Origin: Aquimarina mytili | GTDB taxonomy: Bacteria > Bacteroidota > Bacteroidia > Flavobacteriales > Flavobacteriaceae | Assembly: GCF_016735115.1 (NCBI RefSeq) | Contig: NZ_JAERQJ010000006.1 | Coordinates: 124,001-188,000 of the forward strand | Direction of reading: 5' to 3' | DNA: 64,000 nt | Shown: positions 44,225 through 52,879 of the stretch, in pieces | How the letters are laid out: each line of letters starts with the position of its first letter | How positions within the stretch are numbered: position 1 is the first letter of the stretch | Notes under the pieces: generated by a model | Database searches by the model: none | What the model saw: the letters and a program-made list of their open reading frames with translations, nothing else | What the model was told of the DNA's origin: nothing | Translations under genes and position numbers: made by a program

Positions 44225-44516
44225 AATAAACATTAATTATTGTAATTATTTTTAATTGGAACCGTAAAACTATGTTAAAAGAATATTACCCCAATAAAAA
44301 AAGGGGTATATGTGTTCATTTTTATGTTTTTTTGATTTTATACCCTAAAAAAATTAAGGTTTAATGTTTATTTGATTAAATTTTAAGAATTTAAAAGTAG
44401 GTTTTTTAATCAAGTTTAGTTTTTTCAACGTTTTTTCCTGAAAACGAAGAATAAAAAACGTTGATAGTATGTTGGGATTATAGCCCAAAAGAAATGTAAG
44501 AGAACATGGTGCCTGA
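44225..44516. other. Porin promoter region with inverted repeats
   Basis: No gene. TACCCC-N10-GGGGTA (44287-44308) and a lone TACCC (about 44341) lie upstream of the porin. CAACGTTTTTT/AAAAAACGTTG (44426-44463) is an 11-bp inverted repeat closer to the P-II gene; it lacks a T run on the minus strand and so is not a clear terminator. Confidence 0.5.
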
Positions 44517-44855
44517 CTAATTTAAGGCTTGATCTCCTTTTTCTTCTGTTCTGATTCGGTAAGTATTTTGAATATCTGAAACAAAAATTTTCCCATCACC
44601 AACCTCTCCGGTTTTTGCAGCTTCTATAATTGCTTTAATAGTTTTCTCTTCAAATTCATCCGATACAATTATAGAAATATATCTACGCTGTATATCTGAA
44701 GTACTGTAACTAATACCTCGATACACCTTTCCTTTTTTTTCATTACCAACTCCGGTAACATCCCAATACGTAAAAAAATTAACTTCAATATCATGTAAAT
44801 TATCCTTTACATCATTGAATCTTGATTTACGAATTATAGCTTCAATCTTTTTCAT
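44517..44855 (-). CDS. P-II family nitrogen regulator
   Basis: 112 residues. MKKIEAIIRKSRFNDVKDNL, T-loop region KKGKVYRGISYSTSDIQRRYISIIV with the YRGxxY tyrosines, B-loop TGEVGDGKIFV and C-loop YRIRTEEKGDQAL fit GlnB/GlnK. It senses 2-oxoglutarate and ATP/ADP and usually controls an ammonium channel or glutamine synthetase. Neighbours are crcB upstream (47 bases) and the porin downstream; amtB is absent nearby. Confidence 0.9.
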   Translation of the reverse strand: MKKIEAIIRKSRFNDVKDNLHDIEVNFFTYWDVTGVGNEKKGKVYRGISYSTSDIQRRYISIIVSDEFEEKTIKAIIEAAKTGEVGDGKIFVSDIQNTYRIRTEEKGDQALN

Positions 44856-44902
44856 GGATAGTATTGATATTTATAGTTAGTGTATTAATAATGGATGGCT
44901 AA

Positions 44903-45268
44903 TTACTTAGCAAGGTACATTCCTAAAAATACAAAAAGAAATCCGATTATAAATGATCCAATAGCATAGATAAAGAAGTTTATAAAATCACCTGATTTTA
45001 AGAGCACGTGATTTTCATAGGCAAATGTAGAAAACGTAGTAAAACCACCACAAAAACCTGTTGCCAAAAAAGTAACAGTATTTTGAGACAACATATTGTT
45101 TTTAAGGGCAAGACCTAAAATAATACCGATTAAAAGGCTACCTAAAACGTTAGCAGTAAAAGTACCATATGGTATACCTGATTCTGCACTATTAAGATAT
45201 TTGCTAATAAGATATCTGGCTATGCTACCTGAACCTCCGCCAATAAATACTAGAAGTAGTTGTTTCAT
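44903..45268 (-). CDS. crcB: Fluoride efflux channel CrcB/Fluc
   Basis: 121 residues with four hydrophobic helices. GGGSGSIARYLISKYL, GTFTANVLGSLLIGIILGL and GFCGGFTTFSTFAYEN contain the conserved Asn and the GGxTTFSTF fluoride-pathway motif. It forms a dual-topology dimer that exports fluoride. No fluoride riboswitch is visible upstream, where instead the terminator of the preceding gene lies. Probably cotranscribed with P-II. Confidence 0.95.
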   Translation of the reverse strand: MKQLLLVFIGGGSGSIARYLISKYLNSAESGIPYGTFTANVLGSLLIGIILGLALKNNMLSQNTVTFLATGFCGGFTTFSTFAYENHVLLKSGDFINFFIYAIGSFIIGFLFVFLGMYLAK

Positions 45269-45280
45269 TAATTAATCATT

Positions 45281-45328
45281 AAAAAAAACTGCATTTTAAC
45301 ATCGAAGGATAAAATGCAGTTTTTTTAT
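45281..45328 (-). terminator. Terminator between the SRPBCC gene and crcB
   Basis: AACTGCATTTTA/TAAAATGCAGTT, a 12-bp stem with T-rich flanks on both strands. Confidence 0.85.
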
Positions 45329-45336
45329 AATATTTC

Positions 45337-46371
45337 CTATTTTATCGGAACATAAATTTCTGTAATCCATTCGGCAGGATTTGGTTGTAATCCTGGGTCA
45401 GTTTTATATACTTCAAAAGTGGGAGAGTTTTCATTTGGTTCTATGCTATTATCTGTGATATACTTGTATGTAGCTTCCCAAGCTTCTTTTAGGTTAGCAT
45501 AATCTCCTTTTAGTGTTGTTTTTACAACTTTTTGTTTGGGTAGAAAATCAGAAAGGATAGTACTTTCTTTTGGTGTAACTACTTCATCTCTGGTTGGTAT
45601 GGCTGAAGAAAAAATAGTAGTGCCTTGCTCTTGGTTAAACTCATTGTATAAAGTAAACGGCATGCCCGTTTGTGGAAGATTGTTTTGCGTCATATAAGCC
45701 TTTACCGCAGGTAGCATTTGTGCCATTTTTTCCGCCATTTCTGCAATAGAAGACGTTGTAGCCATATACATATAAAATCCACCTTCATGTTCTGTTACTC
45801 CATCAACATTAATTGAATATTCTTTCATTATTTCTTTTGAATATGCGTCTAGTTTTTCTAAACCTCTTTGGTACATGGGTCTAAGCATTTGAGAAACCGT
45901 ACTGTCTTGAGTGGCCCAAAAAGCTTTTTCCATAAAGGATTGAGTGCCTTTCATACCCCAGGTTACTTTTGTTTTATTACCTTCAATTTTTTCAAATTTC
46001 CAATACACATCACTTTTGCTTTCTCCCATTGGAGTAACGAAAGTGATATTTTGATCAATACTAGTAAAAGGAGATGCCTTTATTGTTTCCATTTTGCCGT
46101 CTCCTTGTGTTTCGCTTTTCCAACTATAAGAAGCTCCCTCGCCACTAGTTTTTTCTGGGTATTCCATAATTAGATCATCAGATTCATCCATCCAAGGACC
46201 CCATTTTTCCCAGGTTTTATATTCGTTTATGGTATTAAATAATAGCTCATCAGGTGCATCAATTACTCGACTTTCTTCAACTTGAAATTCTCCATCAATA
46301 GTAGCTACATATACGGCACCACCAATGATGACTAATAATAAAAGAAAAAATAAATACTTGATTATTTTCAT
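45337..46371 (-). CDS. SRPBCC/GyrI-like fusion protein with N-terminal membrane anchor
   Basis: 344 residues. One N-terminal hydrophobic helix (KYLFFLLLLVIIGGAVYVA) and then a START-like SRPBCC domain (FQVEESRVIDAPDELLFNTINEYKTWEKWGPWMDE..., VTWGMKGTQSFMEKAFW). The C-terminal half resembles the GyrI/AraC effector-binding fold (YSINVDGVTEHEGGFYMYMATTSSIAEMAEKM, KVVKTTLKGDYANLKEAWEATYKYITDNSIEPNENSPTFEVYKTDPG). Such two-domain proteins bind small hydrophobic ligands; the role is unknown. Confidence 0.85.
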   Translation of the reverse strand: MKIIKYLFFLLLLVIIGGAVYVATIDGEFQVEESRVIDAPDELLFNTINEYKTWEKWGPWMDESDDLIMEYPEKTSGEGASYSWKSETQGDGKMETIKASPFTSIDQNITFVTPMGESKSDVYWKFEKIEGNKTKVTWGMKGTQSFMEKAFWATQDSTVSQMLRPMYQRGLEKLDAYSKEIMKEYSINVDGVTEHEGGFYMYMATTSSIAEMAEKMAQMLPAVKAYMTQNNLPQTGMPFTLYNEFNQEQGTTIFSSAIPTRDEVVTPKESTILSDFLPKQKVVKTTLKGDYANLKEAWEATYKYITDNSIEPNENSPTFEVYKTDPGLQPNPAEWITEIYVPIK

Positions 46372-46433
46372 GTTAGTTAGTTTAGATTGTTTGATTAGCT
46401 AATATAACTAATTTTTGCATCCTTTTATTTTGT

Positions 46434-46441
46434 TACATTTG
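46434..46441 (+). promoter_or_regulatory. Promoter -7 box of the dipeptidyl-peptidase III gene
   Basis: TACATTTG matches TAnnTTTG, with TTTTTG about 16 bases upstream, and lies 22 bases before the ATG. Confidence 0.55.
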
Positions 46442-46463
46442 TCAAAACAATAAATACTCAATA

Positions 46464-48509
46464 ATGAAACTCAATAGAATATTATTTTTTATTGCTATTA
46501 CTAGTTTGTTAATAGCGTGTAAAAAAGATCCTAAAGTGCAGGATCAAATTGATCAACAAGAACAAGAAACTGTAGAAGAAAAATTTGATCATGTTGTAGA
46601 GCAGTTTGCAGACCTTAAAATCCTTAGATATCAAATCCCGGGATGGGATAATCTTACTTTAAAAGAACAAAAGTTAGTGTATTATCTTATTCAAGCCGGT
46701 TTGAGCGGAAGAGATATCATGTGGGATCAGAATTATCGTTATAACCTAACCATCAGAAAAGCTCTTGAAAGAATTTACACTTCTTATGACGGAGATAAAA
46801 ATTCTGAAGATTGGAAAGCTTTTGAGACCTATGTAAAACGTGTTTGGTTCTCAAATGGGATACATCATCATTATAGTAATGACAAAATAAAGCCAGAGTT
46901 TAGTAGAGATTATTTTAGCTCCCTTCTTGCTGCAACTAGTACAGAGGTGTCAAAAGAGGCTTACGAAGTTATTTTTAATGACGAAGATGCTAAAAAAGTA
47001 AATCAAGCAAAAGGAGTGGATAATGTAGCATTATCGGCTGTTAATTTTTATGGGCCCGGGGTTACTAATGCAGATGTAGAGTCATTTTACGGAAAAATGA
47101 AATCTCCTAATCCGGATAAACCATTGTCATTTGGTTTAAACTCTCAATTAGTAAAAGAGAATGGAACGCTAAAAGAAAGAGTTTATAAATCAGGAGGATT
47201 ATATGGTTCTGCAATTGATGAAATTATCAAATGGTTAGAAAAAGCTAAAGAAGTAGCTGAAAACGAAGCACAAGGTGATGCTTTAGGGTTATTAATAGAA
47301 TACTATAAAACAGGAAACTTACAGACCTGGGATGATTATAATGTAGCTTGGACTGCTGCGACAGAAGGAAATATAGATTATATCAATAGTTTTATCGAAG
47401 TGTATAATGATCCATTAGGATATAGAGGTTCTTATGAAACCATTGTTGAAATTAAAGATTTTGACATGTCTAAAAAAATGGAAGTATTGTCTGAAAATGC
47501 GCAATGGTTTGAAGATAACTCTCCTCTTATGGAAGAGCATAAAAAAGATAGCGTAGTCGGAGTTACATATAAAGTAGTAGCTGTTGCTGGAGAAGCTGGA
47601 GATGCATCACCAAGTACACCTATTGGAGTAAACTTGCCTAATGCCAATTGGATTAGAGCAGCTGTTGGGTCTAAGTCTGTGTCTCTTGGTAACATTATTA
47701 GTGCATACAATAATGCGGGTGGTTCTGGACGTTTAAAAGAATTTGTTCATGATGATGAAGAATTTGAATTAGAAGAAAAATACGGGCAGTTAGCAGATAA
47801 GCTTCATACTGCTTTGCATGAAGTTGTAGGTCATGCATCAGGGCAATTAAATCCTGGAGTTGGTGAAACCAAAGAAACACTTAAAAACTATGCTTCTACT
47901 ATGGAAGAAGGTCGTGCCGATTTGGTTGGATTATACTACTTAATGGATCCAAAATTACAAGAACTTGGTTTGGTTGAAGATTGGGAAAAAACGGGTAAAG
48001 CAGCATATGATGGCTATATTAGAAATGGGTTAATGACTCAATTAATTCGTTTAAACCTTGGTGATGATGTTGAAGAAGCTCATATGAGAAATAGACAGTG
48101 GGTAAGCGCTTGGGCATTTGAAAAAGGAGCTAAAGATGGTGTGATCGAAAAAGTAACCAAAGACGGTAAAACGTATTATGATATTAAGGATTATAAAAAA
48201 CTACGTGATATTTTTGGCCAGTTATTACGCGAAACACAACGTATTAAATCTGAAGGTGACTACAAAGCCGCCGAAGCTTTGGTTGAAGGATATGGTGTAA
48301 AAGTGGATCAAGCTATACATGCTGAAGTATTAAAACGTAATGAACAATTTACATCTGCACCATATAGTGGTTTTGTAAATCCGGTTTTAGTTCCGGAAAT
48401 GGATGAAAATGGAGAGATTACTAAAATAAAAGTAACACAACCAGAAGATTTTGCAACTCAAATGTTAGACTATAGTAAAAACTATAATTTCTTACCTGAG
48501 GTGAATTAA
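46464..48509 (+). CDS. Dipeptidyl-peptidase III (family M49) lipoprotein
   Basis: 681 residues with lipobox LLIACK. The M49 zinc site is HEVVGH (His452-His457) with EEGRAD (Glu481/Glu482) about 25 residues later, both present. FKSGGLYGS-like, NGIHHHYSNDKIKPEFS, and YGPGVTNADVESFYGKM segments fit bacterial DPP III. It removes dipeptides from the N-terminus of short peptides, here probably in the periplasm or on the outer membrane. Single gene with its own promoter and a strong terminator. Confidence 0.94.
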   Translation: MKLNRILFFIAITSLLIACKKDPKVQDQIDQQEQETVEEKFDHVVEQFADLKILRYQIPGWDNLTLKEQKLVYYLIQAGLSGRDIMWDQNYRYNLTIRKALERIYTSYDGDKNSEDWKAFETYVKRVWFSNGIHHHYSNDKIKPEFSRDYFSSLLAATSTEVSKEAYEVIFNDEDAKKVNQAKGVDNVALSAVNFYGPGVTNADVESFYGKMKSPNPDKPLSFGLNSQLVKENGTLKERVYKSGGLYGSAIDEIIKWLEKAKEVAENEAQGDALGLLIEYYKTGNLQTWDDYNVAWTAATEGNIDYINSFIEVYNDPLGYRGSYETIVEIKDFDMSKKMEVLSENAQWFEDNSPLMEEHKKDSVVGVTYKVVAVAGEAGDASPSTPIGVNLPNANWIRAAVGSKSVSLGNIISAYNNAGGSGRLKEFVHDDEEFELEEKYGQLADKLHTALHEVVGHASGQLNPGVGETKETLKNYASTMEEGRADLVGLYYLMDPKLQELGLVEDWEKTGKAAYDGYIRNGLMTQLIRLNLGDDVEEAHMRNRQWVSAWAFEKGAKDGVIEKVTKDGKTYYDIKDYKKLRDIFGQLLRETQRIKSEGDYKAAEALVEGYGVKVDQAIHAEVLKRNEQFTSAPYSGFVNPVLVPEMDENGEITKIKVTQPEDFATQMLDYSKNYNFLPEVN

Positions 48510-48530
48510 TCAGACGAAAGTTATATTTTA

Positions 48531-48567
48531 AAAACGTCCTTTTTTAATTAAGAAAGGACGTTTTTTT
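48531..48567. terminator. Terminator after dipeptidyl-peptidase III gene
   Basis: AAAACGTCCTTT/AAAGGACGTTTT stem with T run; also faces the convergent lipoprotein gene. Confidence 0.85.
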
Positions 48568-48584
48568 ATGAAGTTCTCATTACA

Positions 48585-49055
48585 CTAACGGGTTACATTT
48601 ATTTTTATGCACTCAGATGATTTGTTTGGTGATTTTGTTCCGCTTGATGAAATCAATTGACCATTTGCCAGAAACATATTAGTATTCCAGTCTATAGTAT
48701 TGCCATCCGAAAATTTATAGCTAACTGTTCCTGTAGCCGAACAGTTCCCTGGTGCATTTGTCCATATAAAGCCATTGTTTATTGAACCTATAATTTCACC
48801 ATTAACCAGAATTTCAATTTTGGTTATAGGGATTCCATTAAAGGAATTAAATCGTGCATAAAAAGTAATTTTAGAATACGTACAAGAACCATCATTCTCA
48901 TCTGCGTTTGAATTGAAGTTTAATGCATTAGAATCATTACATCCTGAAACTTGTTCTTCACTAAGTACAGGTGTATTGCCATCGTCATCATCACTACTAC
49001 AAGAAATAATAGATATTGTAAGTAGAGTTAAAAAAAAGATAAATGATTTTTTCAT
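48585..49055 (-). CDS. Lipoprotein with GCxDxxALNxxxxAxxxDGSC motif
   Basis: 156 residues. Lipobox ISCSSDDDD, then VSGCNDSNALNFNSNADENDGSC, a motif common in exported Bacteroidetes proteins, then a beta-rich domain with two more cysteines (NCSATGTVSYKF, SSECIKINV). Function unknown. A 7-2-7 inverted heptamer site lies 60 bases upstream, and the same arrangement precedes the sensor-kinase operon, so this is probably a target of the response regulator at 49162. Confidence 0.75.
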   Translation of the reverse strand: MKKSFIFFLTLLTISIISCSSDDDDGNTPVLSEEQVSGCNDSNALNFNSNADENDGSCTYSKITFYARFNSFNGIPITKIEILVNGEIIGSINNGFIWTNAPGNCSATGTVSYKFSDGNTIDWNTNMFLANGQLISSSGTKSPNKSSECIKINVTR

Positions 49056-49115
49056 GATAGTTTAATTTTTTGATTAATATGTGTTTAAATTACTTTTAAA
49101 AAGAGCACAAAAAAA

Positions 49116-49131
49116 TACCCGTAGCAGGGTA
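49116..49131. promoter_or_regulatory. NarL-like 7-2-7 operator upstream of the lipoprotein gene
   Basis: TACCCGTAGCAGGGTA: two inverted TACCC heptamers separated by two bases, 60 bases upstream of the ATG at 49055. It matches 52060-52075 in sequence, spacing and distance to the start codon. Confidence 0.6.
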
Positions 49132-49161
49132 TATTTGAATACACTTATGTGGTTTAACTAT

Positions 49162-49788
49162 CTAAAAATCATACTTTTTCTCGATGGCATAGCGCAATAA
49201 TTCGCCTTTGCCATGTAGGTCTAATTTGCGTATGATATTTTTACGATGTGTTTCTATCGTTGAGACAGAGTTGAAACGAATAGCAGCAATTTCAGAAGAG
49301 GTTTTACCTTGTCCGATAAGTTTTAAGATTTCACGTTCGCTTTTTGACAATACTTGTTTCTTAGAAGGTTGTTTTGCATCTTTTGTAAACAATGAAGGAT
49401 CTATTGCAGCATCAAAATAGGTTCCTCCTTTGGCTACTTCTCGTATAGCGGTTAGAACTTCTTCTAATGGAGAGTTTTTAAGAAGATACCCAGATGCCCC
49501 TGCTTCAACCATTTGTCGAACGGCATCTTCCTGGTCAAACATAGAAAAGGCAATGATTTTGGTATGGGGTACTTCTTTTTTAATAATGTTAGTCGCTACA
49601 ATCCCATCTATTTTAGGCATGCGTATATCCATGAGAACTACTTTGGGTTGTTTGAGCCTTACGATTTTCAATAACTCTTCTCCATCATTAGCCATCCCTA
49701 CAATGCTGATTTCATCTTCATATTTCAGAAGAAGTTCTACTCCGTCAATTAAAGATTGATGATCTTCGGCTATAGCTACAGTAATCAT
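49162..49788 (-). CDS. NarL/LuxR family response regulator
   Basis: 208 residues. Receiver domain with phospho-acceptor Asp54 (VVLMDIRMPKIDGI), conserved Asp9 and Lys (YLLKNSPLEEV). C-terminal LuxR-type HTH: LSKSEREILKLIGQGKTSSEIAAIRFNSVSTIETHRKNIIRKLDL. It starts within the sensor kinase gene (4-base overlap), so the two are a cognate pair. Likely binds the TACCC inverted heptamers at 49116 and 52060, giving autoregulation. Confidence 0.93.
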   Translation of the reverse strand: MITVAIAEDHQSLIDGVELLLKYEDEISIVGMANDGEELLKIVRLKQPKVVLMDIRMPKIDGIVATNIIKKEVPHTKIIAFSMFDQEDAVRQMVEAGASGYLLKNSPLEEVLTAIREVAKGGTYFDAAIDPSLFTKDAKQPSKKQVLSKSEREILKLIGQGKTSSEIAAIRFNSVSTIETHRKNIIRKLDLHGKGELLRYAIEKKYDF

Positions 49789-51581
49789 ATTGGTATATTT
49801 ATAATAATATGGGTTCCTTTTCCTATTGTTGAATCAATCTCAAAAGTCCCCTCTAGATGTTCAATGCGTTTTTCTATTGTTGCTAATCCCATACCATCTT
49901 TTTTTGGTAATACTTTAGCGTCAAACCCGTTCCCGTTATCTTCGATAATAATGTTTAGAAGCCCTTCATGATTTGTAAGAGAAATATGTATTTCAGATGC
50001 ATGGGCATGCTTAATAGCATTTGTAATCAACTCTTGAGTGATTCTAAAAATTGAGATTTCTAAGGCATTGTCCAACCGCTTGTCTAATCCATAGTCTTGT
50101 ACCTCCACTACTAATTGATTAGAGTTAGATACTTTTTTAGCTAGTTTCTTAATCGCAGGTAACAAGCCTTGATTAGCCATAACTCCGCTATTTTTTTCAT
50201 GAGCAATCGTGCGAACTTTTTGGTAGGCTTCTTCGAGTAGATTATCTGTTTTAGTGTATAGTTCTGTTGTATTTTCAATGTTGGGATTATCTTTATTATT
50301 CTTTAAATGCTGAAAATGGAGCTTAACCGTGGCCAGTGTGCTCCCTAAATTATCATGTAGATCATTGGCTAGACGTTGCCGCTCTTTTTCTTGCCCAGCG
50401 ATCATGGCATCTATACTAGCTAATTCTTGCTCTTTTAAGAGTTTTTCTGTTTTTTGAATTTCGATTTCTCGTTGTTGTTCGGCGATATGTTGTTTACGTT
50501 TGGTGTTTTTGTATATCAGAAAACCAATACTACTACCTAGAATTAATAGTGAAAAGGAACCAATCCATAAAAGTTGTTGTTCTTGCTTCTTTTTCTCAAT
50601 TTCAGTTTGTAAAATCAAATTTAGTTTTTCTTTCTGCGCAGCTCGATATTTGTTTTCTGCTTCAACAATAGCATTGTTTTGAGATTGATTATCTATTGAG
50701 TCAATTATTTGGATTTGTTTTTTTGCGTAAATAAATGCATTTTCAAAATTTCCAGATTTACTATACAAATCTGAAATGTTTTGATAAAAAATTTTTTTAG
50801 TTTTTAAAGAATATGTTCTAAGCTTCAGAGAGTCCGCTTTCATATAAAAAAAAATGGCTCTATTGAAATTATTTAATTTCTTATATGCCTCGGCCTGATT
50901 ATTGTAATTATATGCTAGGTATTCTATTCTCTTATGCTTTTTAAATACAGGTAAGACTTTCTTAAAAAAATACAAAGCGGAGTCGTATTTTTTAGCAACA
51001 GTATTGTATACAACTCCTTTATTGAATAGAAAGCTAGCGCTTAGTAGTGTATCCTTAGCCTTGTTTGCTTCAAGTATAGCTTTGTCAAAGTATATTATAG
51101 CTTTATCAGAATCATCTGCATTTAAAAATGAGGCTGCTATTTTTCCGTATGCTTTGCTTACATCAATAGAGTTTTCTGTTTTTTTTGAGTACGCGATATA
51201 TTCATCAAGAAATGGTTTGTTTGAAACTTTTAAGTTTTTTTGATCATTTAGTAGGTCAACTATATGTAAATTAATTTGAGCTATTAATGAAATACTGTCT
51301 GATAGTTCGAGATTTCTTTTTGCGGTTAAAAATTCCTCAAATGCTTTATGATGTATGTCTTTGGAACGTAGAATTTTTCCTTGGATAAAATGAAAGCGTC
51401 CTTTATTATATGTATTTAAAGTATTGGTGTCTATTTTTTTTATAGATATGGTAGCACTATCAATTTTTCGTGTTTTTAAAAAGAAATCTGCGTTATCAAG
51501 TTCTTTTTTTTGCGAAAACATAATACTGGTTAATAATATAGAAACCGGTATTAAAAAATGACACTTAATTTTTTTCATCAA
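49785..51581 (-). CDS. TPR-containing sensor histidine kinase (HisKA_3/NarX-like)
   Basis: 598 residues. Signal peptide (FLIPVSILLTSIMFSQ), a TPR repeat sensor region (about 60-310; AYGKIAASFLNADDSDKAIIYFDKAI, YNNQAEAYKKLNNFNRAIFFYMKAD), one transmembrane helix (LLWIGSFSLLILGSSIGFLIY), a coiled coil, the HisKA_3 phosphorylation motif QRLANDLHDNLGSTLATVKLHF and a HATPase domain (ITNAIKHAHASEI, IEDNGNGFD, GMGLATIEKRI). It phosphorylates the response regulator next door. The signal is unknown. It overlaps both neighbours by four bases. Confidence 0.93.
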   Translation of the reverse strand: MMKKIKCHFLIPVSILLTSIMFSQKKELDNADFFLKTRKIDSATISIKKIDTNTLNTYNKGRFHFIQGKILRSKDIHHKAFEEFLTAKRNLELSDSISLIAQINLHIVDLLNDQKNLKVSNKPFLDEYIAYSKKTENSIDVSKAYGKIAASFLNADDSDKAIIYFDKAILEANKAKDTLLSASFLFNKGVVYNTVAKKYDSALYFFKKVLPVFKKHKRIEYLAYNYNNQAEAYKKLNNFNRAIFFYMKADSLKLRTYSLKTKKIFYQNISDLYSKSGNFENAFIYAKKQIQIIDSIDNQSQNNAIVEAENKYRAAQKEKLNLILQTEIEKKKQEQQLLWIGSFSLLILGSSIGFLIYKNTKRKQHIAEQQREIEIQKTEKLLKEQELASIDAMIAGQEKERQRLANDLHDNLGSTLATVKLHFQHLKNNKDNPNIENTTELYTKTDNLLEEAYQKVRTIAHEKNSGVMANQGLLPAIKKLAKKVSNSNQLVVEVQDYGLDKRLDNALEISIFRITQELITNAIKHAHASEIHISLTNHEGLLNIIIEDNGNGFDAKVLPKKDGMGLATIEKRIEHLEGTFEIDSTIGKGTHIIINIPI

Positions 51582-51997
51582 ATAAGTTCTGTTCCTATGA
51601 GGATAGATCCATCTTTGTCCCCAGGTTTGGTATCATCACATAGCTTGTAATTATTGGAAGTGCTATTTTCAGCAACTCTTATCAAGAAACCAATCTGGTC
51701 GATTTCTTCAAAACTCATTTTACCTGTAGGTTCATCGTGACATTTGTACGTTTTTCTTTCGAAGCTGGAGTGATTAGATAAGAAGGCTTCTAATTGTGTT
51801 CTCTCATGACAAAATAAAACTCTATGAAGTTTAAATTTATTTTTTCCAGTATTATCATAGTTTCTTAATTTAAAATCTCCTTTCAAAACCTTTTTATTAT
51901 CCCAATAAAATCTTCCTTTTATTTGGACTTCATTATCTTTAAAAATTAGTTGATACTTTTTTCTGCCAATTTTTACTTTATATTCTTTATGTTTCAT
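51578..51997 (-). CDS. Unknown protein at the head of the two-component operon
   Basis: 139 residues, no signal or membrane helix: MKHKEYKVKIGRKKYQLIFKDNEVQIKGRFYWDNKKVLKGDFKLRNYD..., with three cysteines and a KCHDEP motif, ending GDKDGSILIGTELI. It is encoded first in the operon, overlaps the kinase gene by four bases and is preceded by the NarL-like operator. It might be an accessory signal protein. No family recognised. Confidence 0.7.
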   Translation of the reverse strand: MKHKEYKVKIGRKKYQLIFKDNEVQIKGRFYWDNKKVLKGDFKLRNYDNTGKNKFKLHRVLFCHERTQLEAFLSNHSSFERKTYKCHDEPTGKMSFEEIDQIGFLIRVAENSTSNNYKLCDDTKPGDKDGSILIGTELI

Positions 51998-52059
51998 AAA
52001 ATGGGATTTTAGGTTATTTAGTTAAATTCAAAACTCTCAAAAAAGAGTACATCAATCCA

Positions 52060-52075
52060 TACCCAATACAGGGTA
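52060..52075. promoter_or_regulatory. NarL-like 7-2-7 operator upstream of the two-component operon
   Basis: TACCCAATACAGGGTA, 62 bases before the ATG at 51997. Downstream of it on the minus strand comes GTACTCTTTTTT and then AATTTAAC, also seen (GTGCTCTTTTT, AATTTAAAC) after the site at 49116, so the whole promoter layout is conserved. Confidence 0.6.
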
Positions 52076-52183
52076 TATTGCTTTATTGACGATACATGTT
52101 TACATGAAATAATTAGACTAAAAGTCTAAATAGGGGTATAGCTATGCAGCAAATGCGTGATTAAAACTAGGGGTTTTTATGGT

Positions 52184-52375
52184 TTACTCGGGTTGTAAAT
52201 ACGTTTTTAACGCAAACAATAATATAATAAAGATAATAAAACCAATCAAAATAAACAGGCTGCCTTTGTAATATTTGCGATGTAGCTTAAGATCTTTTCG
52301 GTAGCTAAAAATCATTAAAATGATAAAGGCGATTACAAAAAAAATGGCAAATACTAACTGGCCCTGACTAAACAT
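52184..52375 (-). CDS. Small two-span membrane protein
   Basis: 63 residues with two hydrophobic helices (LVFAIFFVIAFIILMIFSY and YKGSLFILIGFIIFIILLFALK) separated by the basic loop RKDLKLHRKYYKG, placing the loop in the cytoplasm. Similar short proteins are common in Flavobacteriia. Function unknown. Divergent from the pyrophosphohydrolase gene with a 44-base gap. Confidence 0.75.
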   Translation of the reverse strand: MFSQGQLVFAIFFVIAFIILMIFSYRKDLKLHRKYYKGSLFILIGFIIFIILLFALKTYLQPE

Positions 52376-52419
52376 AAATTGTTATTTTTACAGCAAAGAT
52401 AATCTATAAAAATATATTG

Positions 52420-52806
52420 ATGAAGGATAAAATTGCTGCGGTACAAGAATTTCATACTGCGTTTGAAATTGGATATAAAAATGAACCTATTGCTGATCTG
52501 GGTGAAGCAAAAAATACGCTTCGGTTTAACTTAATGAAAGAAGAAAATGAAGAATATTTTGAAGCAGCTCAGAATAATGATCTGGTAGAGGTTGCTGATG
52601 CATTAGGAGATATGTTGTATATTTTGTGTGGTACTATTATTGAACATGGTATGCAACATAAAATAGAAGAGGTGTTTAATGAAATTCAACGTAGTAATAT
52701 GAGTAAATTGGGAGAAGATGGTAACCCAATCTATAGAGAGGACGGTAAAGTGCTTAAAGGCCCTAATTACTTTAAACCCAATATCAAAGATATTTTAGAC
52801 AAATAA
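52420..52806 (+). CDS. MazG-like nucleoside triphosphate pyrophosphohydrolase
   Basis: 128 residues from the ATG at 52420. The all-alpha NTP-PPase signature is present: LRFNLMKEENEEYFEAAQNNDLVEVADALGDMLYILCGTIIEHG (Glu-Glu-x-x-Glu then Glu-x-x-Asp). It hydrolyses nucleoside triphosphates, probably for pool cleaning. The C-terminal FNEIQRSNMSKLGEDGNPIYREDGKVLKGPNYFKPNI is typical of this phage-and-bacterial subfamily. Monocistronic with terminator. Confidence 0.88.
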   Translation: MKDKIAAVQEFHTAFEIGYKNEPIADLGEAKNTLRFNLMKEENEEYFEAAQNNDLVEVADALGDMLYILCGTIIEHGMQHKIEEVFNEIQRSNMSKLGEDGNPIYREDGKVLKGPNYFKPNIKDILDK

Positions 52807-52840
52807 AAAAATCCCGAAGAACACTCTTCGGGATTTTTTT
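52805..52840. terminator. Terminator after pyrophosphohydrolase gene
   Basis: AAATCCCGAAGA/TCTTCGGGATTT stem with long T run. Confidence 0.9.
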
Positions 52841-52879
52841 ATTTGAAAGATTCGTAATTCTGAATTCGTAATTCAAAAA

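Noticed and set aside
45269-45336. Fluoride riboswitch before crcB
   Set aside because: The gap is taken up by a simple terminator hairpin; no fluoride-riboswitch core could be recognised.
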